A stretch of DNA of 64,000 bases from Toxonevra muliebris (GCA_963691655.1 OY829326.1:93923235-93987234), one strand, 5' to 3'; shown: positions 1 to 11,052, counted from the stretch's first letter. The notes: generated by a model not told the origin, from the letters alone. Numbers and translations are program-made.

Positions 1-621
1 GAGTAAATTATTTACTGTGAGGCCATAATCTTTGCCATTTAAATTGCTTACTAGCAAATTCATTGAATTTGCCGTGAATGTGACATTCACATTAGATTCT
101 TCGATATTTTGGACACCGTCCAAAGTAACGAAAAGTTTTACGAATTTATCACTTTGATCCCAAGCGTATTCGTTGAGTTCGACCAAATATCTGTGGTGAG
201 GTTATAAAAAAAAAAAAATTGGATGAGTAAACAATATAAATTTATACATAAACAAATTATATTTGAGGTAACTGATTAACAGAAAAGCAATTTAGAAGGT
301 AGTTTCCTTGTTCTTTATAACAAATGAAATGATTTCTAGAACATTCTGCTGCTCTATTCGTACATACCGTTTTTGTGATGTGCCATCAGCGATAGCTCTA
401 CGTTCTGCAGCCAGGCGTGCTTTCATTTCCAAATTGACAATTTCCTTTTCCACTTCAGCCTTTGCCACAGTTAAAGCATTTTTCACGCGACTCCGTGTTG
501 CTTCTCCCAATAACTTGGCGAACTCCTCCTGATCTTTCTTCAACTGCAATATCGGCGTGTTATTGGCATATATACACTCAAATTCTTTAGATTATATTTT
601 AATTACCTCTTCAATGGACAT
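1..621 (-). CDS. CacyBP: Calcyclin-binding protein (SIAH-interacting protein), 5' part of gene, runs off left edge
   Basis: Three exons are visible: 619-621 ATG in exon 607-621 (MSIEE), exon 368-543 and exon 1-190. The introns are GT-AG (GTAATT..TGCAG and GTATGT..CCACAG) and the phases join without a break (0, then 2). Exon 2 encodes the helical N-terminal SIAH-interacting region (LKKDQEEFAKLLGEATRSRV and a charged helix). Exon 3 encodes the start of the CS (p23-like) domain, with the highly conserved WDQSDKFVK motif, then TLDGVQ, and LNGKDY followed by VNNLL. This is the conserved core of CacyBP/SIP. In animals CacyBP is a cytoplasmic/nuclear adaptor that bridges SIAH E3 ligase and Skp1 in beta-catenin turnover and binds S100A6. 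The SGS domain and 3' end lie outside the window. A partial copy of exons 1-2 occurs at 14919-15133. Confidence 0.93.
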
Positions 622-850
622 TTTCGATTAATTCTGCTATTTCTCGCACGTTTTCTCAAAAATTACTACTTTGGAAATCGCGATGTTTCTTTCTTGATTG
701 TTTTTGTTGTCTGCGTTCAGGGCTCACATTTTTTATTGATAAAAGGGAGCAATATAGATTCTGAATACGAAATGCAACACTGTGTTGTACCATGCTACAA
801 AAATGTTATGTAGTTCAAAATTTAAATAATTACGGCTATGATATTTGTGA
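622..850. promoter_or_regulatory. 5' flank of CacyBP
   Basis: Sequence immediately upstream of the CacyBP start codon, AT-rich. I see no clear TATA box, and no initiator I would defend. It must contain the promoter and 5' UTR unless an upstream non-coding exon exists. Confidence 0.3.
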
Positions 851-991
851 CTGTTCACACAGGCGCAAGCATGAACCCCTATCCGAAAGAGTGAAGTAGG
901 AAAATTAAGTAGTTAGAAAAAGACAGAGGAGTTTCTATCTCATTCTTTCTACCTATTTGTTCTACCTCTCTCTTTCAGACTATGTGAACTG
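851..991. mobile_element. Palindromic MITE, family P, copy 1 (complete)
   Basis: The two ends are inverted (CTGTTCACACA at the left, TATGTGAACTG at the right), and the interior folds on itself: a purine-rich GTAGTTAGAAAAAGACAG arm faces a pyrimidine-rich TTTCTACCTATTTGTTC arm. Related pieces occur at 3936-4025 and 11296-11409, so this is a dispersed family. It encodes nothing. Confidence 0.7.
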
Positions 992-1830
992 CCACTTTAT
1001 GCATGCTGGACTCCTGTTCCACGCTGCAATACTTGTGTTGCAGCTATTCGCAATTCTCTTTTGGAATTGCTACGTAATTTCATATGCAAACACTCCCAGC
1101 AATACACCAAAAAATGAGTTGAACCACTTTTGACATTTAATTTCTTTAGTTGCTGTTTTTACTGTTCTCACTGAGTAACATACAACATCATTTACAAAAT
1201 TAATTTATTTGTGCATTTGATTTATACTAAAGAAATATTTTGTATTTAATACTTTTTACATAATTTTTAAATAGTTGTTAATTAAAAAAAAAGAACGAAA
1301 GAAACATAGTAGAACTGTCAAAAGTATTGCAACAACATTAGAGACCATGCAATTTTATCTACCCCACAAATTTATCACCTACAAACTCGAGTTGCATGCA
1401 ATTGATTGCACGAAGCATTGCATCGTGGAACAGGGTTTCTGGCAATATGTTTTAACAATATGTGAACGAAGGGAAGCTTCTTAATAGCGAAAGTGAACAA
1501 AACGAAAATATCTTTAAAACGGATTCGTTAATGAATTATTTTAAATTCGAATTTAGTATTGCTAATAACCAAACTAAAAATTATTTTTAATTTTATAGAC
1601 GACTTTTTGACTTCTATTCTATACAAAAATTTTTTAAAAGTCGACGATTAAATTTGAATTCACTTTTAGTTTGAAAAAAAAAATTATACAGGTCTCGGTG
1701 TTTCAAAAGTTTAACTTATTTTTTGTTTCACGCGGGCCTAAAGTTTACTTATTTCTAACTAATTAAGTATGATACCACAACTTGTTAAGTTTGAATCTGA
1801 TATCGCTTGTATGTTTTGCAATTTATAATA
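992..1830. other. Non-coding AT-rich interval
   Basis: No gene or element recognised. The short open frame at 1275-1484 has no recognisable similarity and no coding-like composition. Confidence 0.5.
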
Positions 1831-2205
1831 GCCCTATTCACTCATTAGAGTAAAGTGCTGAGTAAAGGAGTAAAAATGTAATGTATTACCCTAGACCGTG
1901 AACGCATCTGAAACTGAGATAGTGCACTCTCTGCGATCAATGTTCCCAATTGAATGCGCTGGCAACAAACTTTTGTGTTTTATTTTTGGTTGTCATACAA
2001 ATCAAGAAGTAGGCAACACTAATTTTCTCTCTTACTTAGAGTAACAGAGTAATAAATATTTTACTCAAGGGTCAAACCAGAGTAAAAGTGTAAAGTGTGG
2101 GTAAAAGCAAATGCCATATATTTTGTTATTGTAGAGTAATTTTGTGTTACACTTTTAACCTGTTACTCCGTTAACCAGCACTTTACTCTAAAGCGTGAAC
2201 AGGGC
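1831..2205. mobile_element. MITE with long terminal inverted repeats and TA target duplication
   Basis: The left end GCCCTATTCACTC..AGAGTAAAGTGCTG and the right end CAGCACTTTACTCT..GTGAACAGGGC are inverted copies over about 45 bp. Both ends are flanked by TA (1829-1830 and 2206-2207). The 375-bp interior has no open frame. TA duplication and TIR length fit a Tc1/mariner-type non-autonomous element. Confidence 0.75.
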
Positions 2206-2207
2206 TA

Positions 2208-2960
2208 ATATAATTTTTAGTATAATATCTGATCTACAACGTCTACGCCGCCTTTTGTCATGTTGTAACAGTATTATCGTTATCGTGAATGGTTGAGTAA
2301 ACTAAGGTATTCTTGTATTTTTTAGGCTAACAACCGGTCAGTTTCATGCGATTACCAAAAAAAAACCATACAAGCTCTTGTTCAAAGTTATCTCAATTAC
2401 TTAGCAGTTATTTAAGCGTATAAGATCAGTAACGACCGAAAATCACTACAGGCTACACAAAAGCAGTTTTTAAAGCTTTATTTTGATGTACTCATTTCTT
2501 TCTCTGTACAAAGAAAAGTGCAAAGATGTATTGTCAATACATGGCATTTACAAAAAGAAATTATTGATGTATGTATTTAAGACCCAGAACAATATCAGTT
2601 ATCATACTATAACGTTGCCTAGAAACCAAATTGTTTTAAATGCAAGAAATAGTGATAACTTCAGAATTGCTAGATATCGAATAGAAGCTACTAAACAGTG
2701 AATCGATTTTTCGGGTTGTCTTGAATTTAATAAATTACGCCACATCTAAACATTTATAGAATATCAAGATTTAAAAGATCGTCGTTGGAGAATAGAATTG
2801 GCGTATGCGTGTACGTATTCGTATACCAATACGCCAAATCAATTCTCAGGCGATGAGATGTTTAACTCATTAAATCTTAATGATGGGTATACACACAAAA
2901 AAAAAAGAATATTTGAATGCAGATAAAAAAAGTTACCGGAATACGTAATTGCTCTCATAA
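2208..2960. other. Non-coding interval with one imperfect hairpin
   Basis: No coding gene recognised. An imperfect hairpin lies at about 2787-2852, where GAGAAT..AATTGGCGTAT faces ATACGCCAA..AATTCTC across a loop rich in alternating purine/pyrimidine. It may be a MITE relic. Confidence 0.4.
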
Positions 2961-2962
2961 GG

Positions 2963-3030
2963 TCCGTTCCCGTACTACAACGCGGGTGAACGCGTTCGCC
3001 CAAAACAGCCCAGAAAGCGTTCCCGTACTC
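2963..3030. repeat. Dispersed 65-bp repeat, copy 1
   Basis: A GC-richer block that starts and ends with the direct motif GTTCCCGTACT and contains ACGCGGGTGAACGCGTTCG. A second copy at 16183-16250 is nearly identical. No coding potential. Confidence 0.7.
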
Positions 3031-3323
3031 AAAAAATTTGCAAAAGAGAGCAGAGATGAGAGAGTGAATGTCTAAGTGAGTTACTTTATGTTAATGTTGA
3101 AACACTTCTTAAATGGTTAAATTGTTATTTCAGAATTTTCTTTCATAAATAAAAAAAAAAAACTGTTTAATTTTTTTTGATAAGATTCTATTTAACATTT
3201 TATTAAATTGTAAATTATAAGTAGATTATATGTATATGAATACTTTAAAATATTGCTAACTTGCCTCGAAAATCCATGTGGGGCTGAGGCTTTTAAAATG
3301 ATAAGTTTGAGTTTTGTATATTA

Positions 3324-3837
3324 CACTGTGCAACACATTTTTCTAACGGAGAATCGGTCAACACAGGTCGATAATACTGGTGTAGAGTAACAAAACCCTA
3401 AAAGTGTTTTGTAAAGTTAGCTCGCTTTTAAAAGTTATAGGCATTCAAAGTTTGCCTTTTGTAGCTTATTTTTTAAAAATGAAGTGCTCATGTTTTACTA
3501 CTTTCTTCAGCGAAATAAGAACAAAAACAATTTTAACATTAGAGTTTTTATATTAAGAAGTTTAAACTATCCATTACACGACTTTTGCAAAAAATAAGCA
3601 GTAATACTAGTAACAAAAATGTACAGAATTTATTAATGTTTGGGTTTTCAAATTTTTGTTTTTATTATAAACAGAAATAAGAACTGGAAAATATACTAAA
3701 ACAGCTCAACTTTGAAAGGCTGTAACATTTAAAAGCGAGCTAACTTTTTAAAACCCTCTTACGGTTTTGTTATTCTGGACCAGTACTACCGATCGCTTCT
3801 CCATTAGATTCCATGACCCTAAAATTGTTGCACTGTG
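3324..3837. mobile_element. Tc1/mariner-type MITE (CACTGTGCAACA ends), copy 1
   Basis: TIR CACTGTGCAACA at the left and its inverted form TTGTTGCACTGTG at the right, flanked by TA on both sides (3322-3323 and 3838-3839). Sub-terminal inverted blocks include TTAGCTCGCTTTTAAAAG and CTTTTAAAAGCGAGC-like sequence, and GGTTTTGTTA against TAACAAAACC. The 514-bp interior has no transposase frame. The right half recurs at 17757-18031. Confidence 0.75.
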
Positions 3838-3935
3838 TAATAAATATTAAAAAATAAACACTTCGTTTAACTTGAAACAAATCAGCTATCTTTCTTTTAG
3901 TCAAGTTTTCATTCAATAGTTTTTTCGCTAACTGG

Positions 3936-4025
3936 CTGTTCATACGGGTGCAAGCATTAACGCTTGTCTGAAAGAGAGAGGTAGAAAAAATAGGTAGTAA
4001 GAAAGAGATAGATCTTTTTCTAACT
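3936..4025. repeat. Palindromic MITE, family P, copy 2 (one arm)
   Basis: CTGTTCATACGGGTGCAAGC followed by the same purine-rich AGGTAGAAAAAATAGGTAG arm as the copies at 851 and 11296. The other arm is missing. Confidence 0.6.
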
Positions 4026-4341
4026 ACAGATATTTCTGTGGTATGTCAGGAGAGGCTTTTTGTTCAACTCGCTAGATGGCGATCTTGCATAATTTCTAAA
4101 TTTTATTAAAAAAACAAATTTTAAAAGGTTGCATGGCTGATAAATTTTATATAAATTGGGTTAAAAATATTTACAGTGTGTGGAATCAACCCTGCAGCCA
4201 AAAGCAACATATTTTGCATCTCTGTATAAGACCGTAGTCAAACTAAACAATTTGGAAACAATAGGTATGGAATATAATGTTAAAGCAGAATTTGTACAAA
4301 CCAGTTGAAAAAGAAAATTAAAATAAACAAATTAAAGTGAA

Positions 4342-5810
4342 ATGGAGCTCATTGATGAAAACCTGGTAAGCAAAAGTGTGCCCACAGTTTATATTTAAAT
4401 TTAATTTCCTTATTCCAGTTGTGTACTACCATGTTAGACGATCCCAAAACTAGCCTTCTATTACAAAAAGAGGAAACTGAACATATAGCTGAGACAATGT
4501 TCGAAATGAGTTCAAACTCCAGCTTCAGTTCCGACTTCATATTCAGTTCGAGTTCTAGCTCCAGCTCTGAGCTGAGCTCAGACTCAGAGCAAAATCAACC
4601 TAATTTTGTGCAAGTTATTGATGCTTATGACAATGAAAAATTCAAGTCCCAAATGAGAATGGAACGCACAACTGTGGAATACCTATTAGGTAAATGTTAA
4701 TTATTAATTTTAAATGCATGTTTTCATTTTGCTCTATCTACAGTGAAATTCTCCAGATCTGATTCTTTGCCAGCACAGTTTGGAAGCGGAAGAAAACGAA
4801 TTGGGTACAGGACGACACTTTATATATTCCTATGGTATATTGGGAGCTCTGTATCATTCCGGCAACTTGCAAGCTTATTTAGTGTTTCAACATCAACCGC
4901 TTGGAAAGCAGTGCATCGCGTAACTTCATGGATATTCTCAATCGCCTATAAGTATGTGAAATGGCCGCAAGGACATTCTGCTAAAGAAATGCAAGAAAAG
5001 TTCAAGGAAAAACAGAAAATATCTGGAATAATTGGAGCCATAGGTTGCACCAACATTACAATTAAAGCTCCAAAAGTCAACAAAGAAGATTATTTAGGTC
5101 GAGAAAAGAATTACAGTATAATTTTACAAGCTGTTGTCGATGCCAATGAAAAGTTCATACATATAAATTGCGGCGAACCGGGTGCTCTTCAATATAGCAC
5201 AGTTCTGCGAAATTCTGACCTGTTCAAAAGAGTGCAATCCAACACCAATGAATTATTTTCACATTCATCCTTTCTACTAGGTGACTCTAACTATCCTGGT
5301 ACAAGCTGGTTGGTAACACCCTATAAAGATACCGGAGATTTAACGAACACCCAAAAAAAGTTCAATGAAATGCATGCATCCACAAGAGTTGTAGTGGAAA
5401 ATGCATTTGGATTGTTAAAGGCTCGTTTTCGAAGGTTTCTAAAAATTACCGAACAAATAAATGTTACTACAGTATCAAATATTATAGTAAGCTCATGTAT
5501 TTTGCACAATATTTGCATAACTAAAGGTGACTACCTCAGCGACTATGAGCCGGTAAAATTAAATGTATCTAACTTGGAAGAGTCAAAAGAAGAGATTAAT
5601 GAAGATAATGAAGATATAGATGTAAATCGGCGTGAGAGGCTTTTTCAGCACTTACTAAAAAATAAATTACTTGATGACAGCGTGGTGTCTAATTCAGACT
5701 CGGAACAGGAAGATGTTATGGAAGCTATTGATGCTATAATTAGGCATAATGATTTGGTGAAAAAGAAATTCAACGAACGAGCGAGTTTAAAAAGAAAATA
5801 CCAGGAATAA
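4342..5810 (+). CDS. PIF/Harbinger transposase-like protein A (nuclease probably inactive)
   Basis: Three exons: 4342-4365, 4419-4689 and 4744-5810, with introns GTAAGC..TTCCAG and GTAAAT..CTACAG; 453 residues in one frame. A Ser/acidic tract lies at about residues 39-66, a helix-turn-helix (RQLASLFSVSTSTAWKAV) near 137-158, and a DDE_4-type RNase-H fold at 195-350. The family's four acidic catalytic positions read G199 (GAIGCT instead of GxID), Y249, D279 (LLGDSNYP) and E317 (VVENAFG), so two are lost. The frame is open to a long acidic tail. Gene B at 19069-20355 has the same exon plan. I could not find TIRs or a TTA target duplication around it. It could be an immobile transposase copy or a domesticated DNA-binding gene. 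The ATG at 4342 is chosen because gene B has a matching short first exon. Confidence 0.85.
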
Positions 5811-5960
5811 TTGATGCCACATTCTACACCCATCAAAGATGATGTTTTTTGAAAGGGAAAATTTTTCCACAATCTTACGTGCTATTGTTGACGTCAATAA
5901 TACGTTTATTTGTAAATGTAATTTGCAACGAATCGGGTTCTCTGTGATAATAAAGTTATA
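5801..5960 (+). pseudogene. Fragment of a further Harbinger transposase
   Basis: The fragment starts across the stop codon of gene A. In a shifted frame 5801-5836 reads PGIIDAT, matching the GIIGAIG motif of A but with the Asp retained. After a frame change, 5839-5960 reads FERENFSTILRAIVDVNNTF, aligning with the segment REKNYSIILQAVVDANEKF of A. It is broken by frameshifts and stops and is non-functional. The open frame continuing to 6225 shows nothing recognisable. Confidence 0.6.
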
Positions 5961-6289
5961 CCCAAAATCATATGACCAAAGTTACTTATCTTTTATATTA
6001 TGCAGATTTGAAATAGAACTTCAACTACGATCGTTTTGTAACCTGTTACTTATCACCAATGTTAGTCTTCAAAGGGTTAGAAAAAAGAAACTAAGGGACT
6101 TATTGCGTATCTCGATCGACAGCGATCAACGATCACCTAATTTTGATTTGCCTTTTGTTAATGTCGATTTGATTGATCAACTGCCGACTTCCAGTCGCTT
6201 TAAATTTTCTGATCGATCCACTTAGTTTTAGTGCAGTACATTTTTGGTTGAAAACATATTTTAATTAATTTATTTTGTAACTTTAAAGG

Positions 6290-6820
6290 TTCAAAATCGC
6301 CAGCAACAAAGCGAGGCTCGAGAAATAGGTGGCTCTAACGGAGCAAAATCATGAGATCGCGAAAGACATTTGCAGCAAACCCCACGCCGCCTGAAAATGG
6401 AAACAGTTCACGAGTGAGCTATTCCCAGTTGAACAGTTTAGGGCCACCAATCAGAACGAGCGAGAAATAAATGAAGGTTTTAAAACCAAAAACACAAAAT
6501 AAAGCGGAGTTTCGGCGAAACCAGTATACGGATGCTTGAGCTCGATACTTTCATCAATCCACTTAGTATAGAGTTCGGCTTAAATGAAGCAGCAAATGTA
6601 GACGTGGTGGAAGAAACATGCGAGTAGAACATTGGCGAATAGCTTTCCTGAAAAAGCAAACAAGTTCCCAAGCACATTTTTATAAGGCGGATATAAAAAC
6701 AACTGTAAAAAAACAAGATGTAAGCGAAGAAAACCTATTATTGCTCGTGAACATGTTTGACTCCATCTCTAAGACATTGGAGGCGTCCCTCAATCTTCGA
6801 ATTTTAGTCATTTCCACTTG
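6290..6820 (+). pseudogene. Degenerate Myb/SANT-like (Myb_DNA-bind_5 type) gene
   Basis: Across frames I read LTEQNHEIAKDI, KWKQFTSEL and NSLGPPIRTSEK, then KTQNKAEFRRNQYT, and finally a tail VSEENLLLLVNMFDSISKTL. The order W-helix, W..FT.ELN, LGPP.RT, K..W is the signature of the SANT-like domains encoded by Harbinger elements and of NAIF1-like proteins. Several in-frame stops and frame changes show it is dead. With the fragment at 5801 it makes up the remains of a third Harbinger module. Confidence 0.6.
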
Positions 6821-7024
6821 AGCTTCCTCCTCTGGTGATTCATTGAACCATAGTTCGATCTCACAGTGAGATTGAACAATTAAAATTAGTGAAATTAATA
6901 TTTTCACTGTTAGAGCTAAAAGTAAAGCCAGTAAATGAAAAACTTGTAGACTATTGATACAAATGCATATTCAGCTTATCATAATTCAAATTTCTTATTA
7001 GAGTGGAAGTAATAAGATTATATT

Positions 7025-10000
7025 TCATTTAAATGTTGATTTAATATTTAAATATTTTTGCAGCATTTCAATTTTTCTCTCTTCAGTTTTCTGTAATATT
7101 TCGCTGCGCTCCTTAAAACTTTTTTCAATTGTATTTAAGAATGCAGCCCGCTGAACTTCCTTTCTTTCCACTGCTTTTCGCAGTATTTTCAACTTTTCTT
7201 CATAGTATATTTCCCGTATAGTTTTTCTCTTTCTTGGGCATCGCGAATTTGATATTTCCGCTTCCCCTGTTGCTGTTTGGGGCACTGAATATCGTGTTTT
7301 GACTGTTGGCTCTATTGCTGTCGATGAGGCTGTTGTTGGAAATGATGATACTCCAGGTGTTGTTTTTGTTATTTCTATTGGCAAGAAACCGGTTGGTGCT
7401 TCGTACCCAAACATATTTTCTTCATCGTTTTCGTCAACCTCATACTTAAGAACAATATCTCCTTTCGAATCTTCTAGAGAAGAATCAACACAGGTGTCGT
7501 CAACACTGGATGCATGCTCCTCGTCGGGCACAATGAATAAATCCCCCACAATTTCCTCCATTTCTATCATATATGGAGCAATACTTGATGGCGAGCTTCC
7601 ATGCTCTTCACTGTCTTTTCTGGTATGTTGTTCATTAAGTAAAACCCGCATTTTAGATTCTAACGTTTTCTCTTTTCTGGCCTTGTATGAGTCCAGTAAA
7701 GTCCGCATTTTACTTTCCAATCCTCTTGCTGTCATACTTGAATCCTGAAATAGACAATTTTAATTCAGTTACATGCAATTTATGAAATTGCGATTGCATT
7801 ACTTACTGTAAATCCTTGGGCAATCATATCATCTAGAACACGGGAAAATGCAAATCTCTTTTTTCTTACATGAAGGAATTCATCTTTCCTTGCTTTATAG
7901 CACTGCAAGAAACCTTTGGTTTCCTCAGGGGTCCAAACTTTTCTTTTGCTATAAAAAAAGGAAAGTAGTTTACATTTATTTATATTTGTATCTTTTTCTT
8001 AATCTATATATATAAAAGAAAGTCGTGTTTGTTACAACACTTATAACTCGAGAACGGCTGGACCGATTGCCATGGTTTTTGATTTGTTGGATTTGTTTCC
8101 GTCCCGAATAGCAGAATACATCTTAAAAACAATGAAAACTCGATATGTGTAATGAATACTTAATCATTTCAATAGATGCTGATTTGTTTATTACATGTCA
8201 AACATTTGTTGTCCAATCCTTAATAACAATGCCGCGTCCTAGAAGATCTAATCTTTCCCAGCGAAGCCGTAATGCAATTAGGCAACGGAATATCGCGAGT
8301 CAATTATCTGATGGAGAACGAGAAATTGCACGAGAACAGCGCCGCGTTAGCATGGAGCAAAGAAGGGCCTTAATTATTTCTGCATCTCCAAGTCAGATAC
8401 GCACATTATTTGCTATCATCATTTCAACATGCTTCCCATCGAACCCACGTGACCTGTGGAACAAATACAAAGATAACATGTCAGAAGATATTTTACATCG
8501 AATTCGCGTCAGCTCAAGAAATTCCGATCTTGAGGTGAATGAGGAGATCCATAACAAGACTTTGCTCTTGATCGAAGATATGTGTTACCTCATGTGCGGC
8601 AGTTTGTTAGTTAGGTTAGGAATGCCAGCGCCAGATCGCGGAATGAATGACGCATTTAATAGAGAATTGGAACGTGAACGTGAATATGATCCACATGAAC
8701 TAATCCAATCAGTTCAAACGAATGTACCTCTGTTGAATCCTAAGCAGAGGGAAGTCTATGATACACTGATTAATGCAATTGATGATGGAAATGGCGGCTT
8801 ATTTTTTTTGGATGCCCCCGGTGGAACTGGGAAGACATTTCTCATGTCATTGATTTTGGCCACTGTACGTGCGAGATCCGAAATTGCGGTAGCAATTGCT
8901 TCTTCTGGAATAGCGGCCACATTGTTAGACGGATGCCGTACGGCTCACTCAGCGTTAAAATTGCCATTAAACCTTCAAACTACTGAACAACCGACATGTA
9001 ACATTTCGAAACACTCCGCAATGGCCAAAGTTTTAGTAGCATCAAAAATCATCATATGGGACGAATGCACAATGGCGCACAAACGCGCATTGGAAGCACT
9101 AGACCGAACATTAATAGATCTGCGCAATGACTCGAGATGTTTTGGTGGTGCAATGACTTTATTATCTGGCGATTTCCGACAAACACTACCAGTCATTCCA
9201 AGATCTACTGCTGCCGACGAAATAAACGCTTGCCTCAAAGCATCAAATCTGTGACGATATGTAAAGAAACTTCAACTGTCTGTAAATATGAGAGTTGCAT
9301 TGTTGAACGATCTATCTGCTGATGATTTCTCGAAGCAATTGCTGACTATCGGTAATGGCCGTGTTCCTGTTGACAAATCGAGCGGTTTGATTTCATTTCA
9401 TCCAAATTTTTGCAATTTCGTATCATCAAAAGACGAGCTTATCAACAAAGTATTCCCGGATATCATTGCTAACCACAAAAATACTAAATGGTTAAGTGAG
9501 CGAGCAATTTTGGCCGCTAAAAATAAAGATGTAGATGACCTCAATTTTATAATTCAAAATCAAATCGTAGGTACTCTGTATTCATTCAAATCTATCGACT
9601 GTGTAACAAACGAAGAAGAAGCCACTAATTATCCAACTGAATTTTTAAACTCCTTGGATGTGCCTGGTTTACCACCGCACAATTTAAAACTTAAAGTTGG
9701 CTCGGTAGTCATCATGCTTAGAAATTTAAACCAACCAAAACTGTGTAATGGAACGCGTTTGGTGATAAGAAAACTGATGAGCAATGTGATTCACGCGTCG
9801 ATACTTAAAGGAAAATTTAAAGATGAGGAAGTTCTTATTCCAAGGATTCCGATGATCCCAACGGATATGCCCTTTGAGTTTAAACGAATTCAATTCCCGA
9901 TTCGTCTTGCCTTCGCCATGACGATCAACAAATCACAGGGCCAATCCTTGACTATTTGTGGCCTCAATCTAGAAAATGCATGTTTTTCTCATGGTCAATT

Positions 10001-11052
10001 GTACGTGGCATGCTCACGTGTCGGCAAACCATCCGCTTTATTTGTTCTTGCGCCTGACCAAAAAACAAAGAATGTCGTTTACCACAAAGTGCTTGAATGA
10101 AAATCCTATTAATGAATTAATCCGAGTTTTATTTTTTTCCCCCAATCTGCACAACATAGTTTTCAATCATTTTTTTCTGACATGAGTTTGAAGTACTTAA
10201 TTATTATTTTTTATTTTTTTTTATTTTTATTCTCATTCTGTATGTATGTTTTCATCATCATTCATCATAATAAAATACTTTTTTGTTTCTATCTATATAA
10301 ATATATTATTTTGTATCATTGTTTTACGTTCATCAAAGCCTAAATTAGTTCAGCTAAAAAGTAACACGACATTCATTGACTGTTAGGCGGTACGAAGTTC
10401 GCCGGGTCAGCTAGTTAATAATAAATAAATTTGGTTGACGTGAATGAGCTCACACAATGCCAGGGTGTCCCACACGATAAAGATGTGCTATGCATTAACA
10501 AATGGCTACTTCAAGTTTCTAACTATGCCGCAAACAGTGGCTGGGTAATACATAGTTTAATTTTTTTATTATAAATCTATAATTGCTATTTTAACAAATT
10601 AAGTTAGTTGCTTATAATATTTAATATTTTGTTTTTTGAAAGGGTCAAAAAATAATCTACCCCTATGCTGCGAGCCGCCGGCACCTAAGACACAGGAAGC
10701 ATCAACATCCTCTATTTTCGGCGACCACGACTGTGATACCATAGCGTCTCCCGTTCTTTTACCGTTAGCCGGAAGCTCACGGGCACAAGATACATTACCA
10801 CACCTAAAATTTGGAGAAAAAGGGGGCTTCACTTTTCATTCCACACTTTATAACACAACCAGAAACTAATTTAATCATTTCAAAATGCGATATATTCTGC
10901 CGGAAAAACGAAAAAATAATAAAATAAATTTATTGCAAAAGATTTTCCATTAAGCTTAATTCACAAAGTTTCCCAGCCACTCTCGTTGGACGCTGAAATG
11001 GAAGTGTATGCTTGTACTTAAAAATAACTTACCTCCTTTCATGTTTTGCCAT
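7025..11052 (-). CDS. SANT1: Myb/SANT-like (trihelix) DNA-binding protein with a Helitron in intron 1
   Basis: Three exons on the minus strand: 11033-11052 (MAKHER), 7807-7948 and 7025-7744, joined in frame through GTAAGT..TATAG and GTAAGT..TTTCAG; 293 residues. Residues 10-76 form a SANT/trihelix domain (VWTPEETKGFLQCYKARKDEF, then RKKRFAFSRVLDDM, then GLESKMRTLL). A 19-residue tandem duplication follows (two LESKMR blocks) where the third helix would normally continue. The middle is acidic and the end is a basic coiled coil (about 226-290). Such proteins are the DNA-binding partner of Harbinger transposase; gene A at 4342 lies convergent to it. Intron 1 (7949-11032) holds the Helitron at 8003-10414 and an unexplained open stretch. 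Splicing across it is inferred from phase and signals. Confidence 0.75.
8003..10414 (+). mobile_element. Helitron, internally deleted, inserted in SANT1 intron 1
   Basis: The 5' end TCTATATATATAAAAG, then a GTCGTGTTTGTTACAACAC and AACTCGAGAACGGCTGGACC leader, is the typical start of insect Helitrons. The 3' end carries a short hairpin (GGCG..CGCC at 10386-10403) followed by GGGTCAG and the terminal CTAG at 10411-10414. The insertion lies between A (8002) and T (10415), as expected, without target duplication. Length is 2412 bp, less than half of an autonomous element, because the HUH (Rep) nuclease region is missing. Confidence 0.93.
8229..10100 (+). pseudogene. Helitron RepHel remnant: N-terminus fused to PIF1-type helicase, one nonsense codon
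   Basis: The frame starts MPRPRRSNLSQRSRNA, the normal RepHel N-terminus, then jumps by deletion into the helicase linker. Helicase motifs seen are Walker A (DAPGGTGKTF), ASSGIAATLL, IIWDECTMAHK (Walker B), LLSGDFRQTLPV, and near the end FAMTINKSQGQSL and LYVACSRV. The frame breaks at a TGA (9252-9254), where the downstream frame RYVKKLQLSVNMRV continues with no indel; TGG to TGA (Trp) is the simplest reading. The lack of the Rep HUH motifs means it cannot drive its own transposition. Confidence 0.9.
10438..10930 (+). other. Unidentified exon-like stretch inside SANT1 intron 1, opposite strand
   Basis: Two open blocks lie on the plus strand: 10438-10548 (NELTQCQGVPHDKD..WLLQVSNYAANSGW, followed by GTAATA) and 10645-10869 (NNLPLCCEPPAPKTQEASTS..KFGEKGGFTFHS, stop at 10869), preceded by TTTTTTGAAAG. 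An AATAAA-type signal follows at about 10918. The GC content is above that of the surroundings. The simple splice between them does not keep the longer downstream frame, so I cannot propose a product. It may be a captured or nested gene fragment. Confidence 0.3.

Noticed and set aside
7299..7748. 149-codon plus-strand frame
   Set aside because: Antisense to SANT1 exon 3; serine-rich composition is the mirror of the acidic region.
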